Below are positions 16,852 to 25,885 of a DNA stretch of 64,000 nt, one piece after another. The translations under genes and the position numbers were made by a program. The notes below the pieces were generated by a model. That model was not told the origin of the DNA. It worked only from the letters and a program-made list of their open reading frames with translations, and searched no databases. Location of the stretch: the NCBI RefSeq assembly GCF_014202315.1, contig NZ_JACHGN010000002.1, forward strand, positions 590,306 to 654,305, in the 5' to 3' direction. This DNA is from Thermocatellispora tengchongensis. Lineage in GTDB: Bacteria > Actinomycetota > Actinomycetes > Streptosporangiales > Streptosporangiaceae. Within the stretch, counting starts at the first letter, position 1. Each line of letters starts with the position of its first letter.

Positions 16852-18162
16852 TCAGCGGCCGGGGTGCGCAGGCGTGCTGACCGGGCTCGTCTCGCCCGGC
16901 GCGGCCGAGCGGTACGTCTCGGGGAGCAGGACCGCGGTCGCGACGAGCGCGGCGACGGCCAGCGCGATCAGGTAGTACGCCGGTGCGATCGGTCCGAAGG
17001 CGGCCACCAGGACGGTGCCGGCGAACGGCGCGGTGCCGCCGAAGAGGGCGTACGCGGCGTTGTAGGTGACCGCGGTGCCGGCGGAGCGCACGCTCGGGCT
17101 CACCGACTCGATCGCCGAGACGGTCGCCACCGTGGCGACGGCGGCCTGGGGGAGGAGCAGCAGCGCCATGGCGGCGGCGGCCCCGGGGATCGACCCGCTG
17201 CCGGCCAGAACGTACGCCGGGAGGGTCAGCACGGCGGCGGCCAGCGCGCCGCCGACGATCAACGGCTTGCGGCCGACGCGGTCGGACAGGGCCGCGGCAC
17301 CCCACCCCGTCAGGCCGCCGGCGACCAGGATCACGCTGCTGATCAGCAGGATCGGGCGCGCGTCCATGCCGACGGAGTTGGTGAGGTAGGCGGGCAGGAA
17401 GGCCACCACGGTGTGGCTGGCCAGCGCGCCGTAGGCGAAGACCGCGACCAGCACCGCCAGCACCCGCGCGCGCTCGCGCAGCACGGCCCGCAGCGGGGTC
17501 CTGGTGACCTTCCGCTCGGCCTGCAGATGCCGGAAGGCCGGCGACTCCTCCAGGCGCAGGCGCAGCACCAGCCCGGCGAAGGCCAGCAGGCCGCCGATGA
17601 CGAACGGCACCCGCCATGTCCAGGCGGCGTACGCCTCCGGCGAGATCGCGGTGATGGCGAGCACGGTCAGCGCCGCGGCGGCGGCCCCGACGAGCGTGAA
17701 GGCGGCCACGAAGCCGAGCCGGGCGCCCCGCCTGCCCGGCGGGGCGGTCTCGTAGGCGTAGACCGAGGCGCCGGTGTACTCGGCCCCGGCGGACAGACCC
17801 TGCGCCAGGCGGCAGACCACCAGCAGCACGGGGGCGAGGATTCCCACGCTGTCGTAGGAGGGGAGCAGCCCGATGAGCGCGGTGGAGCCGCCCATCAGGC
17901 CGATGACGATCGCGAGCATGCGGCGGCGGCCGACGCGGTCGGCCAGGCCGCCGAGGACGGCCCCGCCGATGGGGCGGGTGACGAAGGCGATGCCGTAGAC
18001 GGCGAAGGCGGCGAGCAGGGCGGTGAGCGGCTCGTCGGAGGAGAAGAACTGCTGGGCGATCACGGTCGAGCTGTAGCCGTAGATGACGAAGTCGAACAGC
18101 TCCACGAAGTTGCCGAACGACGTGGCGGCGAGTACGAGCGTGGGGCTCTGGCGCTCGCGCAT
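16852..18162 (-). CDS. MFS metabolite:H+ symporter (MHS family)
   Basis: 436 residues, 12 transmembrane segments. FDFVIYGYSS near the start and GGLADRVGRRRML, plus QGLSAGAEYTGASVYAYE, are hallmarks of the metabolite:H+ symporter family (shikimate, proline/betaine, alpha-ketoglutarate and dipeptide-like importers). The ATG at 18162 has AAGGAG 9 bp upstream. It is divergent from an IclR regulator and a peptidase cluster, so uptake of the compound degraded by that cluster is a reasonable inference. Confidence 0.88.
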   Translation of the reverse strand: MRERQSPTLVLAATSFGNFVELFDFVIYGYSSTVIAQQFFSSDEPLTALLAAFAVYGIAFVTRPIGGAVLGGLADRVGRRRMLAIVIGLMGGSTALIGLLPSYDSVGILAPVLLVVCRLAQGLSAGAEYTGASVYAYETAPPGRRGARLGFVAAFTLVGAAAAALTVLAITAISPEAYAAWTWRVPFVIGGLLAFAGLVLRLRLEESPAFRHLQAERKVTRTPLRAVLRERARVLAVLVAVFAYGALASHTVVAFLPAYLTNSVGMDARPILLISSVILVAGGLTGWGAAALSDRVGRKPLIVGGALAAAVLTLPAYVLAGSGSIPGAAAAMALLLLPQAAVATVATVSAIESVSPSVRSAGTAVTYNAAYALFGGTAPFAGTVLVAAFGPIAPAYYLIALAVAALVATAVLLPETYRSAAPGETSPVSTPAHPGR

Positions 18163-18245
18163 GGGAGGCTCCTTGGCTGCCGGAGTGATGCGAGGCTAGG
18201 GAAGGCGGTGGACACCGGAAAGCGTCTGTGCCGCTGTGTGAGCCG

Positions 18246-18256
18246 ATGTGCCACAT
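18246..18256. promoter_or_regulatory. Palindrome in the MHS transporter/IclR gap
   Basis: ATGTG-C-CACAT, a 5-bp inverted repeat, lies in the divergent region. A -10-like TAGACT follows at 18269-18274 on the plus strand. A good candidate for the IclR operator, on position alone. Confidence 0.35.
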
Positions 18257-18379
18257 ATGGGAACCGGATTAGACTGACAAGTGACGGAGCGGAAAGCAAC
18301 CCCCTGCCGCGGAGTTGACGCACGGGAAACACCGGCGACACACGCCGGGGGCGCGACCGCCCGCAGACGGGAGAGGCGC

Positions 18380-19159
18380 ATGAGCGACAGGCCGAAGGCG
18401 ACCGGGCGCGAGTCCAACAGCGCGCTGATGGCGTTGCGCGTGCTGGAGGAGGTGTCGCTGCGCCAGCCGATCGGCGTGTCCGACCTCGCTCGCGCGCTCG
18501 ACCTGCCCAAGAGCACGGTGCAGCGCGCCCTGGTCACGCTGGAGCAGGCCGGCTGGCTGTGCCTGAGCGCCAACGGCAGGCGCCACTGGACGCTGACGGC
18601 CAAGCCGCTGATGGTGGGCCTGCGCGCCGACGTGGGCCAGACCCTGCGCGACGCCGCCGCCACGCCCATGGAGCGGCTGCGCAACGTGACCGGCGAGACC
18701 GTGCACCTGGCCGTGCGCGAGGGCGGCTCCCTGGTGATCGTCGCCCATCAGGACGGCACCCAGGCGGTGCGCACGTTCATCGAGACCGGGGCGAGGGTGC
18801 CGCTGCACGCCTCGGCGGCCGGCGTGGCGATCCTGGCCGCGTCGGCGCAGGCCGACGTCGACGCGGTCCTGCGCGAGCGGCTCTCGGCCGTGACGGCCGG
18901 CACGCCGACCGGGCGCGCGGCCGTGGAAGCCGCCATCGCGGCCGCCCGCGAGCGCGGCTACGCGGTCAACGACGGCGGCTGGTGGCGGCCCGAGGTCGGC
19001 GCCGTGGCCGCCGCCATCACCGGCAAGTCGGGCGTGGCGGCGGCGGCGCTGAGCCTGTCGGTCCCGCTCATGCGCCTCACGGAGCCGCGCGTCGCCGAGC
19101 TGGGGCCCCTTGTCGTGGCCGCGGCCGAGGAGATCTCGGCCAACCTCCGCCTGCTCTGA
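18380..19159 (+). CDS. IclR-family transcriptional regulator
   Basis: 259 residues from ATG 18380 with GGGAGAGG about 5 bp upstream; a GTG at 18281 would add 33 low-complexity residues. An N-terminal winged helix (residues about 10-70, VSDLARALDLPKSTVQRALVTLEQAGWL) is followed by an effector-binding IclR domain (about 85-255, with PLHASAAGVAILA). It precedes the M19 dipeptidase, M20 amidohydrolase and dehydrogenase, and diverges from an MHS importer. It likely senses the substrate or a product and controls both arms. Confidence 0.93.
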   Translation: MSDRPKATGRESNSALMALRVLEEVSLRQPIGVSDLARALDLPKSTVQRALVTLEQAGWLCLSANGRRHWTLTAKPLMVGLRADVGQTLRDAAATPMERLRNVTGETVHLAVREGGSLVIVAHQDGTQAVRTFIETGARVPLHASAAGVAILAASAQADVDAVLRERLSAVTAGTPTGRAAVEAAIAAARERGYAVNDGGWWRPEVGAVAAAITGKSGVAAAALSLSVPLMRLTEPRVAELGPLVVAAAEEISANLRLL

Positions 19160-19281
19160 GACCCCGCGCTCTTGACCACACGGCGGTTCCATGCTCAGGA
19201 TGTGTACCTGAATACGGCACGGCGTTCAACATAGAGGAACAACAGGGGCGTCGTGCCGCGCAACCGGCAAAGGAGCCGCCG

Positions 19282-20475
19282 ATGTCAGATCCGGCACCGA
19301 CCCGCGAGTCGTACCCGTACCTCCCCGCGGGCCCGCCCGCCATCGAGCTCGCCGACCCCGATGCCCGCCTCAGCCGGCTGGACCTGGGGCTGGACGAGGA
19401 GCAGGAGGCCCGGGCCCGCGAGCTGATGCGGTCCAGCATCGTGATCAGCCTGCACGACCACCCGCAGATCCTGCCCAAGGACCCGGCCCGCACCATGGAG
19501 TACGTCCGTGGCGCCCGCGAGCACACCGCCTACCGCACGCTGCGCCGATCCGGCCTGACCGCCGTGTTCGACAACCTGCTCGGCGTCGTCGGCGCGGCGA
19601 GCCCGTCCGGCTGGAAGTGGGACGACGCCATCACCGCGCTCGGCATGCGGCTGGCCGACATCGCCCACCAGGAGGGCGTGGTGGTGGCGCGGAGCGTGGC
19701 CGACATCCTCGCCGCCCACCGCGACGGCAACCTCGCCTTCGTGATGGGCACCGAGTCGGCCACGCCCATCGAGAACGAGCTCGACCGGATCGACATCCTG
19801 TACGGCCTGGGCGTACGGCAGATGGGCATCGCCTACTCCGAGGCCAACGCGCTCGGCTGCGGCCTGAAGGAGGAACGCGACGGCGGGCTGACGCTCTTCG
19901 GCAGGCGGGCCGTGGCGCGCATGAACGCCATCGGCGTCGCCATCGACGTCTCCCACTCCGGAGACCGCACCGCCCTGGACACCATCGAGGCGTCGGACAA
20001 GCCCGTCCTGATCACCCACGCCGGGGCCCGCGCGGTCTGGCCCACGCCCCGGATGAAACCCGATGACGTGCTGCTGGCCTGCGCGCGCTCGGGCGGCGTG
20101 CTCGGCATCGAGGCCGCGCCGCACACCACGCTCTCCCGCGAGCATCCCCGGCACACGCTCGAATCGGTCATGGACCACTTCCGCTACTGCGTGGACCTGA
20201 TGGGCATCGAGCACGTCGCCTTCGGACCCGACACCTTCTTCGGCGACCACGTCGGCTTCCACCACGCGCTCGCGGCCGGCCTGGACGTCTCCCGGATCAT
20301 CCGGCCCGCCGGGCTGCTGGACTTCCCCGAGGTGGAGTTCGTCGACGGCGCGGAGAACCCGGGGGAGTTCTTCGGCAACGTCACCCGCTGGCTGGTCAAG
20401 CACGGGTACCACGACGACGAGATCGAAGCGGTCCTCGGCGGCAACATCCTCCGCGTCCTGGGCGAGATCTGGTGA
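19282..20475 (+). CDS. Membrane (renal)-type dipeptidase, peptidase family M19
   Basis: 397 residues, ATG with AGGAG 6 bp upstream. The zinc ligands of the M19 family are recognisable in order: HDHP near residue 58, Glu in MGTESAT, His in DVSHSG, His in LITHAG and Asp in FGPD. Family members hydrolyse dipeptides, often with a D-residue or a dehydro group. No signal peptide is seen, so it is cytoplasmic. It overlaps or abuts the M20 gene. Confidence 0.9.
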   Translation: MSDPAPTRESYPYLPAGPPAIELADPDARLSRLDLGLDEEQEARARELMRSSIVISLHDHPQILPKDPARTMEYVRGAREHTAYRTLRRSGLTAVFDNLLGVVGAASPSGWKWDDAITALGMRLADIAHQEGVVVARSVADILAAHRDGNLAFVMGTESATPIENELDRIDILYGLGVRQMGIAYSEANALGCGLKEERDGGLTLFGRRAVARMNAIGVAIDVSHSGDRTALDTIEASDKPVLITHAGARAVWPTPRMKPDDVLLACARSGGVLGIEAAPHTTLSREHPRHTLESVMDHFRYCVDLMGIEHVAFGPDTFFGDHVGFHHALAAGLDVSRIIRPAGLLDFPEVEFVDGAENPGEFFGNVTRWLVKHGYHDDEIEAVLGGNILRVLGEIW

Positions 20476-20489
20476 GGGGGAGCAGGAGC

Positions 20490-21668
20490 ATGCGGCACGT
20501 GAAGGAGCGCATCACCGCGTACGTGCGCGACAGGGCCGCGGAGATGACCGCGCTGTCGCGCGCCGTCAACGCCAGGCCCGAACTCGCCTTCGAGGAGCAC
20601 GAGACCGCCGGCCTGCTGGTGCGCACGCTGACCGCCGGCGGCCGGTTCTCGGTGGAACGCGGGGTGGCCGGCCTGCCCACCGCGTTCGTCGCCACCGCCG
20701 GCACCGGCGAACTGGAGATCGGCATCTGCGCCGAGATGGACGCCCTGCCCGGGGTGGGCCACGGCTGCGGGCACAACGTCATCGCCGCCGCGGCCGTCAC
20801 CGCCGGCCTGGCCCTGGCCGAGGTCGCCGACGAGCTCGGCATCACGGTACGGGTGCTCGGCACCCCGGCTGAGGAGCGCGGGGCGGGCAAGGTGCTCATG
20901 CTGGAGGCGGGCGTCTTCGACGGCCTGCACGCCGCGATGATGGTCCACCCCACCCTCAAGGACATGGTCACCCCGAAGATCCGCGCCACCCGCATGTGGC
21001 AGATCGCCTACACCGGGCGCGAGGCCCACGCCTCCCGCCCCCGTGAGGGCCGCAACGCCGCCGACGCCGCCGTCATCGCCCAGACCGCCATCGGCCTGCT
21101 GCGCCAGCAACTGCCCGACGGCGTCCGGGTGCACTACGTGGTCAAGGAGGCCGGGGCCGCGGTCAACATCATCCCCGGCAGGGCGGTCATCGAGTGCATG
21201 ATCCGCTGCGACACCCTCGCCCAGGTGGACGCGACCTGGCGGCGCGTACGGGCCTGCTTCGAGGCGGGCGCGCTGGCAGCGGGGGTCGAGATCGAGGTCG
21301 GCGAGCCCCTGCTGAGCTGCCCGGAGTTCCGGCACGACCCCGACCTGGCGCGGCTGTTCCAGGCCAACGCCGAGGCCCTGGGCCGCACCTTCCCCGACTA
21401 CGAGGACCGCGCGCTCGGCTCGACCGACATGGCCAACGTCTCGCACCACGTGCCCTCCATCCACCCGGTGCTGTCCCTGGACGCCCCGCCCGAGCACGGC
21501 AACCACACCGCGGGGTTCGCCGCCGCCGCGGGCTCCGCGACCGGCGACCTCGCGGTGCTGGACGGCGGCCTGGCCATGGCGCTCACGGTCGCCGACCTCG
21601 CCACCTCCGAGGTCGTCCGCGCCCGGCTCATCGCCGGCCGGGCGAGCAGGTCCGGAGCGGCCGTGTGA
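20490..21668 (+). CDS. M20-family amidohydrolase
   Basis: 392 residues, ATG 20490 preceded by AGGGGGAG; a GTG at 20472 overlapping the previous stop is an alternative. CAEMDALPGVGHGCGHNV contains the metal-binding segment of M20D amidohydrolases (IAA-amino acid hydrolase, aminobenzoyl-glutamate hydrolase type), and VHPTLKD and REAHASRPREGRNA follow in the expected order. Probable cleavage of an N-acyl amino acid or amide. Third gene of the cluster. Confidence 0.9.
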   Translation: MRHVKERITAYVRDRAAEMTALSRAVNARPELAFEEHETAGLLVRTLTAGGRFSVERGVAGLPTAFVATAGTGELEIGICAEMDALPGVGHGCGHNVIAAAAVTAGLALAEVADELGITVRVLGTPAEERGAGKVLMLEAGVFDGLHAAMMVHPTLKDMVTPKIRATRMWQIAYTGREAHASRPREGRNAADAAVIAQTAIGLLRQQLPDGVRVHYVVKEAGAAVNIIPGRAVIECMIRCDTLAQVDATWRRVRACFEAGALAAGVEIEVGEPLLSCPEFRHDPDLARLFQANAEALGRTFPDYEDRALGSTDMANVSHHVPSIHPVLSLDAPPEHGNHTAGFAAAAGSATGDLAVLDGGLAMALTVADLATSEVVRARLIAGRASRSGAAV

Positions 21669-22696
21669 AGGCCGGGATCGTACGGGCGTGGGGCGGCCCC
21701 GAGGCGGTGCGGATCGAGGAGGTTCCGGACCCGGTCCCCGGTCCGGGGCAGGTGCTGGTCCGGCTGCGCGCGGCCGGGCTGAACCGGGCGGATGTGATCA
21801 TCCGCGAGGGCGGCTTCCCGGAGGCGCCGTGCCCGATCATCCTCGGCGTGGAGGGCGCCGGCGAGGTCGCCGATCCCGGCGACCGGGCCTACGGCCTGGA
21901 GGCGGGGCAGAAGGTCCTGCTCAGCCCGATGATCGTGTGCGGCGCGTGCGCCGCCTGCCGGGCCGGGGCCGACAACGCCTGCCCGTCGCTGAAGGTGATC
22001 GGCGAGCACATGGACGGCACCTACGCCCAGTACATCGCCGTGCCCCGGCACAACGTCCTGCCCGCCCCCGCGAACCTCGGCCACGTCGAACTGGCCGCCG
22101 CCATGACGGCGTACATGACGGCCTGGCACATGCTCGCCACCAGAGCCGCCGTCGCGGAGGGGGAGACCGTGCTGATCGCGGGGGCCGGAAGCGGCGTCGG
22201 CTCGGCGGCGGTCCAGGTCGCCAAGCTCCTGGGCGCCCGGGTCATCGCCACCACCGGCACGCCGGACAAGGAGCGCCGCCTGCGCGAGATCGGCGCCGAC
22301 GAGGTGATCGACTACCGGCGTACACCGGAGTTCCACGAGGCGGTCCGCGACCTGACCGGCGGCCGCGGCGCCGACGTGGCACACGACTCGGTCGGCAGGG
22401 CCACGTTCCAGCGGTCCATCCTCGCCCTGCGCCACGGCGGGCGGCTGGTCTGCATGGGCTCCCACACGGGCGCCCGCGTCGAGCTGGACCTGTGGAACAT
22501 CTACCGCCGCGAGATCACCATCCTGGGCGCCCACACGGCCGGCGCCCGGGACATCGCCGAGTTCCTGCCCCACCTGGCCGGCGGCGCGTTGCGTCCGCTG
22601 GTGGACTCCGTCTTCCCCCTGGAGCGGGCCGCCGACGCACAGGCCCGCCTGGTCTCCTCCGAGCGGTTCGGCAAGGTCGTCCTGACCATCGACTGA
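21665..22696 (+). CDS. Zinc-dependent alcohol dehydrogenase (MDR superfamily)
   Basis: 343 residues, GTG start sharing GTGA with the preceding stop. The structural zinc motif GACAACRAGADNAC gives four Cys, and the Rossmann motif GAGSGVGSAAVQVAK is at about residues 175-190. The catalytic-domain Gly-His-Glu motif reads GVEGAGE, so His is replaced at that point. It may therefore be a quinone-oxidoreductase/zinc-ADH hybrid type. Last gene of the catabolic unit; convergent with the XRE-cupin regulator 34 bp on. Confidence 0.87.
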   Translation: MKAGIVRAWGGPEAVRIEEVPDPVPGPGQVLVRLRAAGLNRADVIIREGGFPEAPCPIILGVEGAGEVADPGDRAYGLEAGQKVLLSPMIVCGACAACRAGADNACPSLKVIGEHMDGTYAQYIAVPRHNVLPAPANLGHVELAAAMTAYMTAWHMLATRAAVAEGETVLIAGAGSGVGSAAVQVAKLLGARVIATTGTPDKERRLREIGADEVIDYRRTPEFHEAVRDLTGGRGADVAHDSVGRATFQRSILALRHGGRLVCMGSHTGARVELDLWNIYRREITILGAHTAGARDIAEFLPHLAGGALRPLVDSVFPLERAADAQARLVSSERFGKVVLTID

Positions 22697-22730
22697 CACC
22701 CGGCCGGCGCACCGGCGTCTCTCGTCGCGT

Positions 22731-23336
22731 TCACCGTCGGCTTCGGCCGTGAGAGGGCCGGTGCGGGTCGGCGTGGATGTGCGTGCGCATCCCCTGCGGG
22801 TCGAACAGGATGAGCAGTTCGACGACGCCGCCGTCGGCGCTGCCCAGCCAGTGCGGCAAGGACGTGTCGAACTCGGCCGCCTCACCGGGCGGCAACGTCA
22901 GGTCGCGCTCGCCGAGGACGAGCCGCAGGTTGCCGTTGAGCACGTACAGCCATTCGAAGCCGTCGTGGGTCTGCGGGGTCGGCACGAGCGGTTCCGGCCG
23001 GGCGGGGATGATCATTTTGAACGCCTGCACCCCGCCGGGCCGCCGGGACAGCGGCACGAAGGTCATCCCGAACCTCCGGATCGGCGTGAGGTGGATCCGG
23101 GGGTCGCCGGTGCGCGGGGCGCCTACGAGCTCGTCCAGCGGAACGTTGTACGTACGGGCCAGCGGCAGCAGCAACTCCAGGGTCGCCCGGCGCTGCCCGC
23201 TCTCCAGCCGGGACAGGGTGCTCTCGGACACGCCGGTCGTCGTCGCCAGCTCGGCGAGGGTGATGCCGCGGTGACGACGCAGCGCGCGCAGTCGCGGCCC
23301 CACCGCATCGAGCACCTCGTCCAGTTCATGGTCCAC
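22731..23336 (-). CDS. XRE-family regulator with C-terminal cupin domain
   Basis: 201 residues from GTG 23336. HTH at about residues 10-65 (ITLAELATTTGVSESTLSRLESG) followed by a single cupin barrel (about 105-185, DGFEWLYVLNGNLRLVLGERDLTLPPGEAAEFD broken across strands). Such regulators bind a small molecule in the cupin. It is divergent from the methyltransferase at 23424, which is its probable target. Confidence 0.9.
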   Translation of the reverse strand: MDHELDEVLDAVGPRLRALRRHRGITLAELATTTGVSESTLSRLESGQRRATLELLLPLARTYNVPLDELVGAPRTGDPRIHLTPIRRFGMTFVPLSRRPGGVQAFKMIIPARPEPLVPTPQTHDGFEWLYVLNGNLRLVLGERDLTLPPGEAAEFDTSLPHWLGSADGGVVELLILFDPQGMRTHIHADPHRPSHGRSRR

Positions 23337-23423
23337 CCTGCCATCTTGCCGGAACCGCAAGATTCCGTGCCAGGTCGGTGCGTGCCGGGCGAGACTGAGC
23401 CGACACCGATGGACGGAGGTTCG

Positions 23424-24050
23424 ATGAACGGCACCGAGGCGGCCACATTCTGGGACGGCGTGCACGCGGCACGACCGGCGGCCACCGATCCGCGGCCGAA
23501 TGTCCGGCTCACCGAAGTGGTCGCGAGCCTGCCGCGCGGCGACGCGTTGGACCTCGGATGCGGCGGCGGCGGTGACGCCCTGTGGCTCGCCGGGCAGGGG
23601 TGGCACGTCACCGCCACCGACATCTCGGCCGTGGCGGTCGAGCGGCTCACGGCACTCGCCCGCGCGAACGGCCTGGACGACCGCGTCACCGCCGTACGGC
23701 ACGACCTGCGCGGGTCCTTCCCGTCCGGCGAATTCGACCTGATCTGCGCGCACTACCTGCACACCCCCTTCGACCTGGACAGGGCGGCCGTCCTGCGCTC
23801 GGCCGCGCACGCGTTGCGCAGGGACGGGCGGCTGCTGGTCGTCGACCACGGCTCGACCGCGCCGTGGTCGTGGAACCAGGACCCAGGCGTCCGGCACCCG
23901 AGCCCGAGGGAGGTCGCGGCGGGCATCGACCTGGACCCGGCGACGTGGACGGTCGAGCGGGCGGACGCACCCCGCAGGATCGCGACCGGTCCGGACGGGC
24001 GCACCGCCGAGGTCACCGACCACGTGCTGCTCATCCACCGCACCGCCTGA
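23424..24050 (+). CDS. Class I SAM-dependent methyltransferase
   Basis: 208 residues, ATG with GGAGG 4 bp upstream. Motif I is LDLGCGGGGDALWLA, followed by the acidic motif ATDISAVAVERL and RHDLRGSFPSGEFDLI. Resembles TehB-like small-molecule methyltransferases. It is divergent from an XRE-cupin regulator and 41 bp upstream of a DinB-like gene. Substrate is not known; a detoxification role is plausible. Confidence 0.88.
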   Translation: MNGTEAATFWDGVHAARPAATDPRPNVRLTEVVASLPRGDALDLGCGGGGDALWLAGQGWHVTATDISAVAVERLTALARANGLDDRVTAVRHDLRGSFPSGEFDLICAHYLHTPFDLDRAAVLRSAAHALRRDGRLLVVDHGSTAPWSWNQDPGVRHPSPREVAAGIDLDPATWTVERADAPRRIATGPDGRTAEVTDHVLLIHRTA

Positions 24051-24091
24051 CACGGCCGAACAGCGCCGTCCCAGGAAGGGAGAAGACCACC

Positions 24092-24586
24092 ATGGCCGAC
24101 ACCGTGCGCCGCCGCCGCGACACCCCGCCGCCCCGCACCGGGAGCGGCGAGGCCGAGGTCCTGCGCGGATTCCTCGACTACCTCCGGACCTCAGTGGCCG
24201 CGAAGGTCGACGGCGCCCCCGAACCCCAGGCGCGAACGGCCGCGGTGCCCTCAGGCACGAACCTGCTCGGCCTGCTCAACCACCTGACCTTCGTCGAACG
24301 CTCGATCTTCCTCGGCGAGGACGTCACCGACTGGCAGGCGACGTTCCAGGCCGCACCGGCCGACAGCGTGGCCGGCGTCGTCGCCCGCTACCGCGAGACG
24401 GTCGAGCGCGCGAACGACGTGCTCGACAGATGCACCGACCTCGCCGCACCAATCCCTCGCCCGCGACCGGGCCGCCCCGCCCCCAGCGCCCGCTGGGCAC
24501 TCACCCACATGATCGAGGAAACCGGCCGCCACGCGGGCCACGCGGACATCCTCCGCGAACTGATCGACGGCTCGACCGGCCGCTGA
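24092..24586 (+). CDS. DinB/DUF664-family protein
   Basis: 164 residues, ATG after GGGAGAAG. A helical-bundle protein: SGTNLLGLLNHLTFVERSIF and LTHMIEETGRHAGHADILRE carry the spaced His residues of the DinB/DUF664 metal-binding bundle. Related proteins are thiol-dependent transferases or of unknown role. It follows the methyltransferase on the same strand. Confidence 0.82.
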   Translation: MADTVRRRRDTPPPRTGSGEAEVLRGFLDYLRTSVAAKVDGAPEPQARTAAVPSGTNLLGLLNHLTFVERSIFLGEDVTDWQATFQAAPADSVAGVVARYRETVERANDVLDRCTDLAAPIPRPRPGRPAPSARWALTHMIEETGRHAGHADILRELIDGSTGR

Positions 24587-24805
24587 CCCACCACCTTCTG
24601 TCGGCCGCTGTCGTCCGCGGGCTCGTGGCTCTCGCGGTCATGCCGGCTGACGTGTACTACAACCTCCTCATCCGCCTTGCGGGAGGTCCCTTGCCCGGAC
24701 ACTCCCGTCGGTCGTTTTGCGGGCGGCTGTGGGGGCTGACGGTGCCCAGGCGTGCGGGGCGGCGTGCACCTTCTGGAGTTCGGGAACGTTCGATCGCCCC
24801 CGGCC
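24587..24805. other. Non-coding stretch in an accessory segment
   Basis: About 220 bp without a convincing gene. Several frames are open, but none gives a recognisable protein. Together with the partial genes to its right it looks like eroded sequence. Confidence 0.4.
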
Positions 24806-25180
24806 GTGACGGCTCGGGGGCGGGGGGGGACCGGCCAGGTCCAACACCCGCCGAGTGAAGCGCGAGGTCAGGGCCATGACCGTGTCACGGGCGAGCACTT
24901 GCTGACGACTCTTGCCCGCCTGAACGAGGGCGTGGCAGTTATGACGCTCAACAGCCTCGGCGTCGACCTCGAAGACAGGCGCACCCGCCCGATAGGCACG
25001 GACCTCGGCCGCATCACGGAGCTAACCCGCCACGAGGCGGCCGGGCTCGGGCACCGGTACGTCGGCACCGAGCATCTCCTGCTCGCCCTCCTCCATGAGG
25101 AGGTATCAGAGGCTCTGGGGGTCGGCCTGCGACAGACCCGCGACCGAGTCATCAAGATCCTCCACGGCGGCGCCCTCTGA
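24806..25180 (+). CDS. Clp N-terminal-domain (ClpC-like) small protein, start uncertain
   Basis: Two Clp-N repeats can be read: SEARGQGHDRVTGEHLL with LNSLGVDLEDRR, and HEAAGLGHRYVGTEHLLLAL with DRVIKILHGG. The usual first helix (FTDRARRV-like) is missing before the first repeat, and the GTG at 24806 has no clear ribosome-binding site, so the gene may be truncated at its 5' end. Stand-alone Clp-N proteins can act as adaptors or decoys for ClpC substrates. No ATPase module follows. Confidence 0.6.
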   Translation: MTARGRGGTGQVQHPPSEARGQGHDRVTGEHLLTTLARLNEGVAVMTLNSLGVDLEDRRTRPIGTDLGRITELTRHEAAGLGHRYVGTEHLLLALLHEEVSEALGVGLRQTRDRVIKILHGGAL

Positions 25181-25207
25181 ACTCGCTTCAGCCATACGGT
25201 GATCTCC

Positions 25208-25786
25208 ATGTTCGACGAGATCATCGCCCACTACACCCAGCTGGTCAACGACCTGGACTGCTTCGCGTTCACGGTGACCATCCCCGACTCCGGCGTCCTC
25301 ACCGTGCAGGACGCGGCTCGCCGCCTGGGAGGCGACCCCGCCACGCTGTCGCCTCCTGGACGGCCGCACCCCGGCGATCCCGGCCTGTCCCTCTACGAGG
25401 TCGGCGCCGGCGTCCTGATCTGGGAACCCAGCCCGGCCGGCTTCCATGACGCGAGGATCGACCGGCTCGCCGGGGAAGGGTTCCGGTACTGGAGCCTGGC
25501 CTGCGACATCGAGGGCAACACCAGCGTGTACGTGCGCTACGGGAACGCCGAAGGCCACCTGGACGACCCCCACCCCGACGGGTTGCCCTTCACCCTCGGC
25601 AGGGATGACCTGGGCCCCATCGGCCGCTACGCCGACCTGCTGGCGTGCGGGTACGACAGCGAGGAGGCGGAGGCGACCGTGGAGATCACAGCGGCGTGCC
25701 TGGCCGTGATCGAGCTGGAAAGTGGCGTGCGCGTCGACTTCGAACTGCTCGACGGCCCTTACTGGCGACTGCCGTCTTTCATGTAG
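25208..25786 (+). CDS. Hypothetical protein, possibly DUF6461-like
   Basis: 192 residues from ATG 25208 (GGTGA 5 bp upstream; GTG 25199 also possible). CFAFTVTI, AARRLGGDP and LIWEPSPAGFHD lie in the order seen in DUF6461-type proteins of actinomycetes, but the match is from memory and weak. Acidic and soluble, no membrane segment. It lies in the accessory stretch beside the integrase remnant. Confidence 0.5.
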   Translation: MFDEIIAHYTQLVNDLDCFAFTVTIPDSGVLTVQDAARRLGGDPATLSPPGRPHPGDPGLSLYEVGAGVLIWEPSPAGFHDARIDRLAGEGFRYWSLACDIEGNTSVYVRYGNAEGHLDDPHPDGLPFTLGRDDLGPIGRYADLLACGYDSEEAEATVEITAACLAVIELESGVRVDFELLDGPYWRLPSFM

Positions 25787-25885
25787 GTCGCCCTGGAACC
25801 GGGCGGTGGAACCGTATGGAACGCCTGCCGTTACGGAGCCGATCGGAATGCCGATGCCGACGGGGGGACAAGGGGTTGCGCAGCG

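Noticed and set aside
24668-24898. Minus-strand frame reading FTRRVLDLAG, reminiscent of the first Clp-N helix
   Set aside because: It is on the opposite strand to the Clp-N repeats at 24806-25180 and the rest of the frame is uncharacteristic; coincidence.
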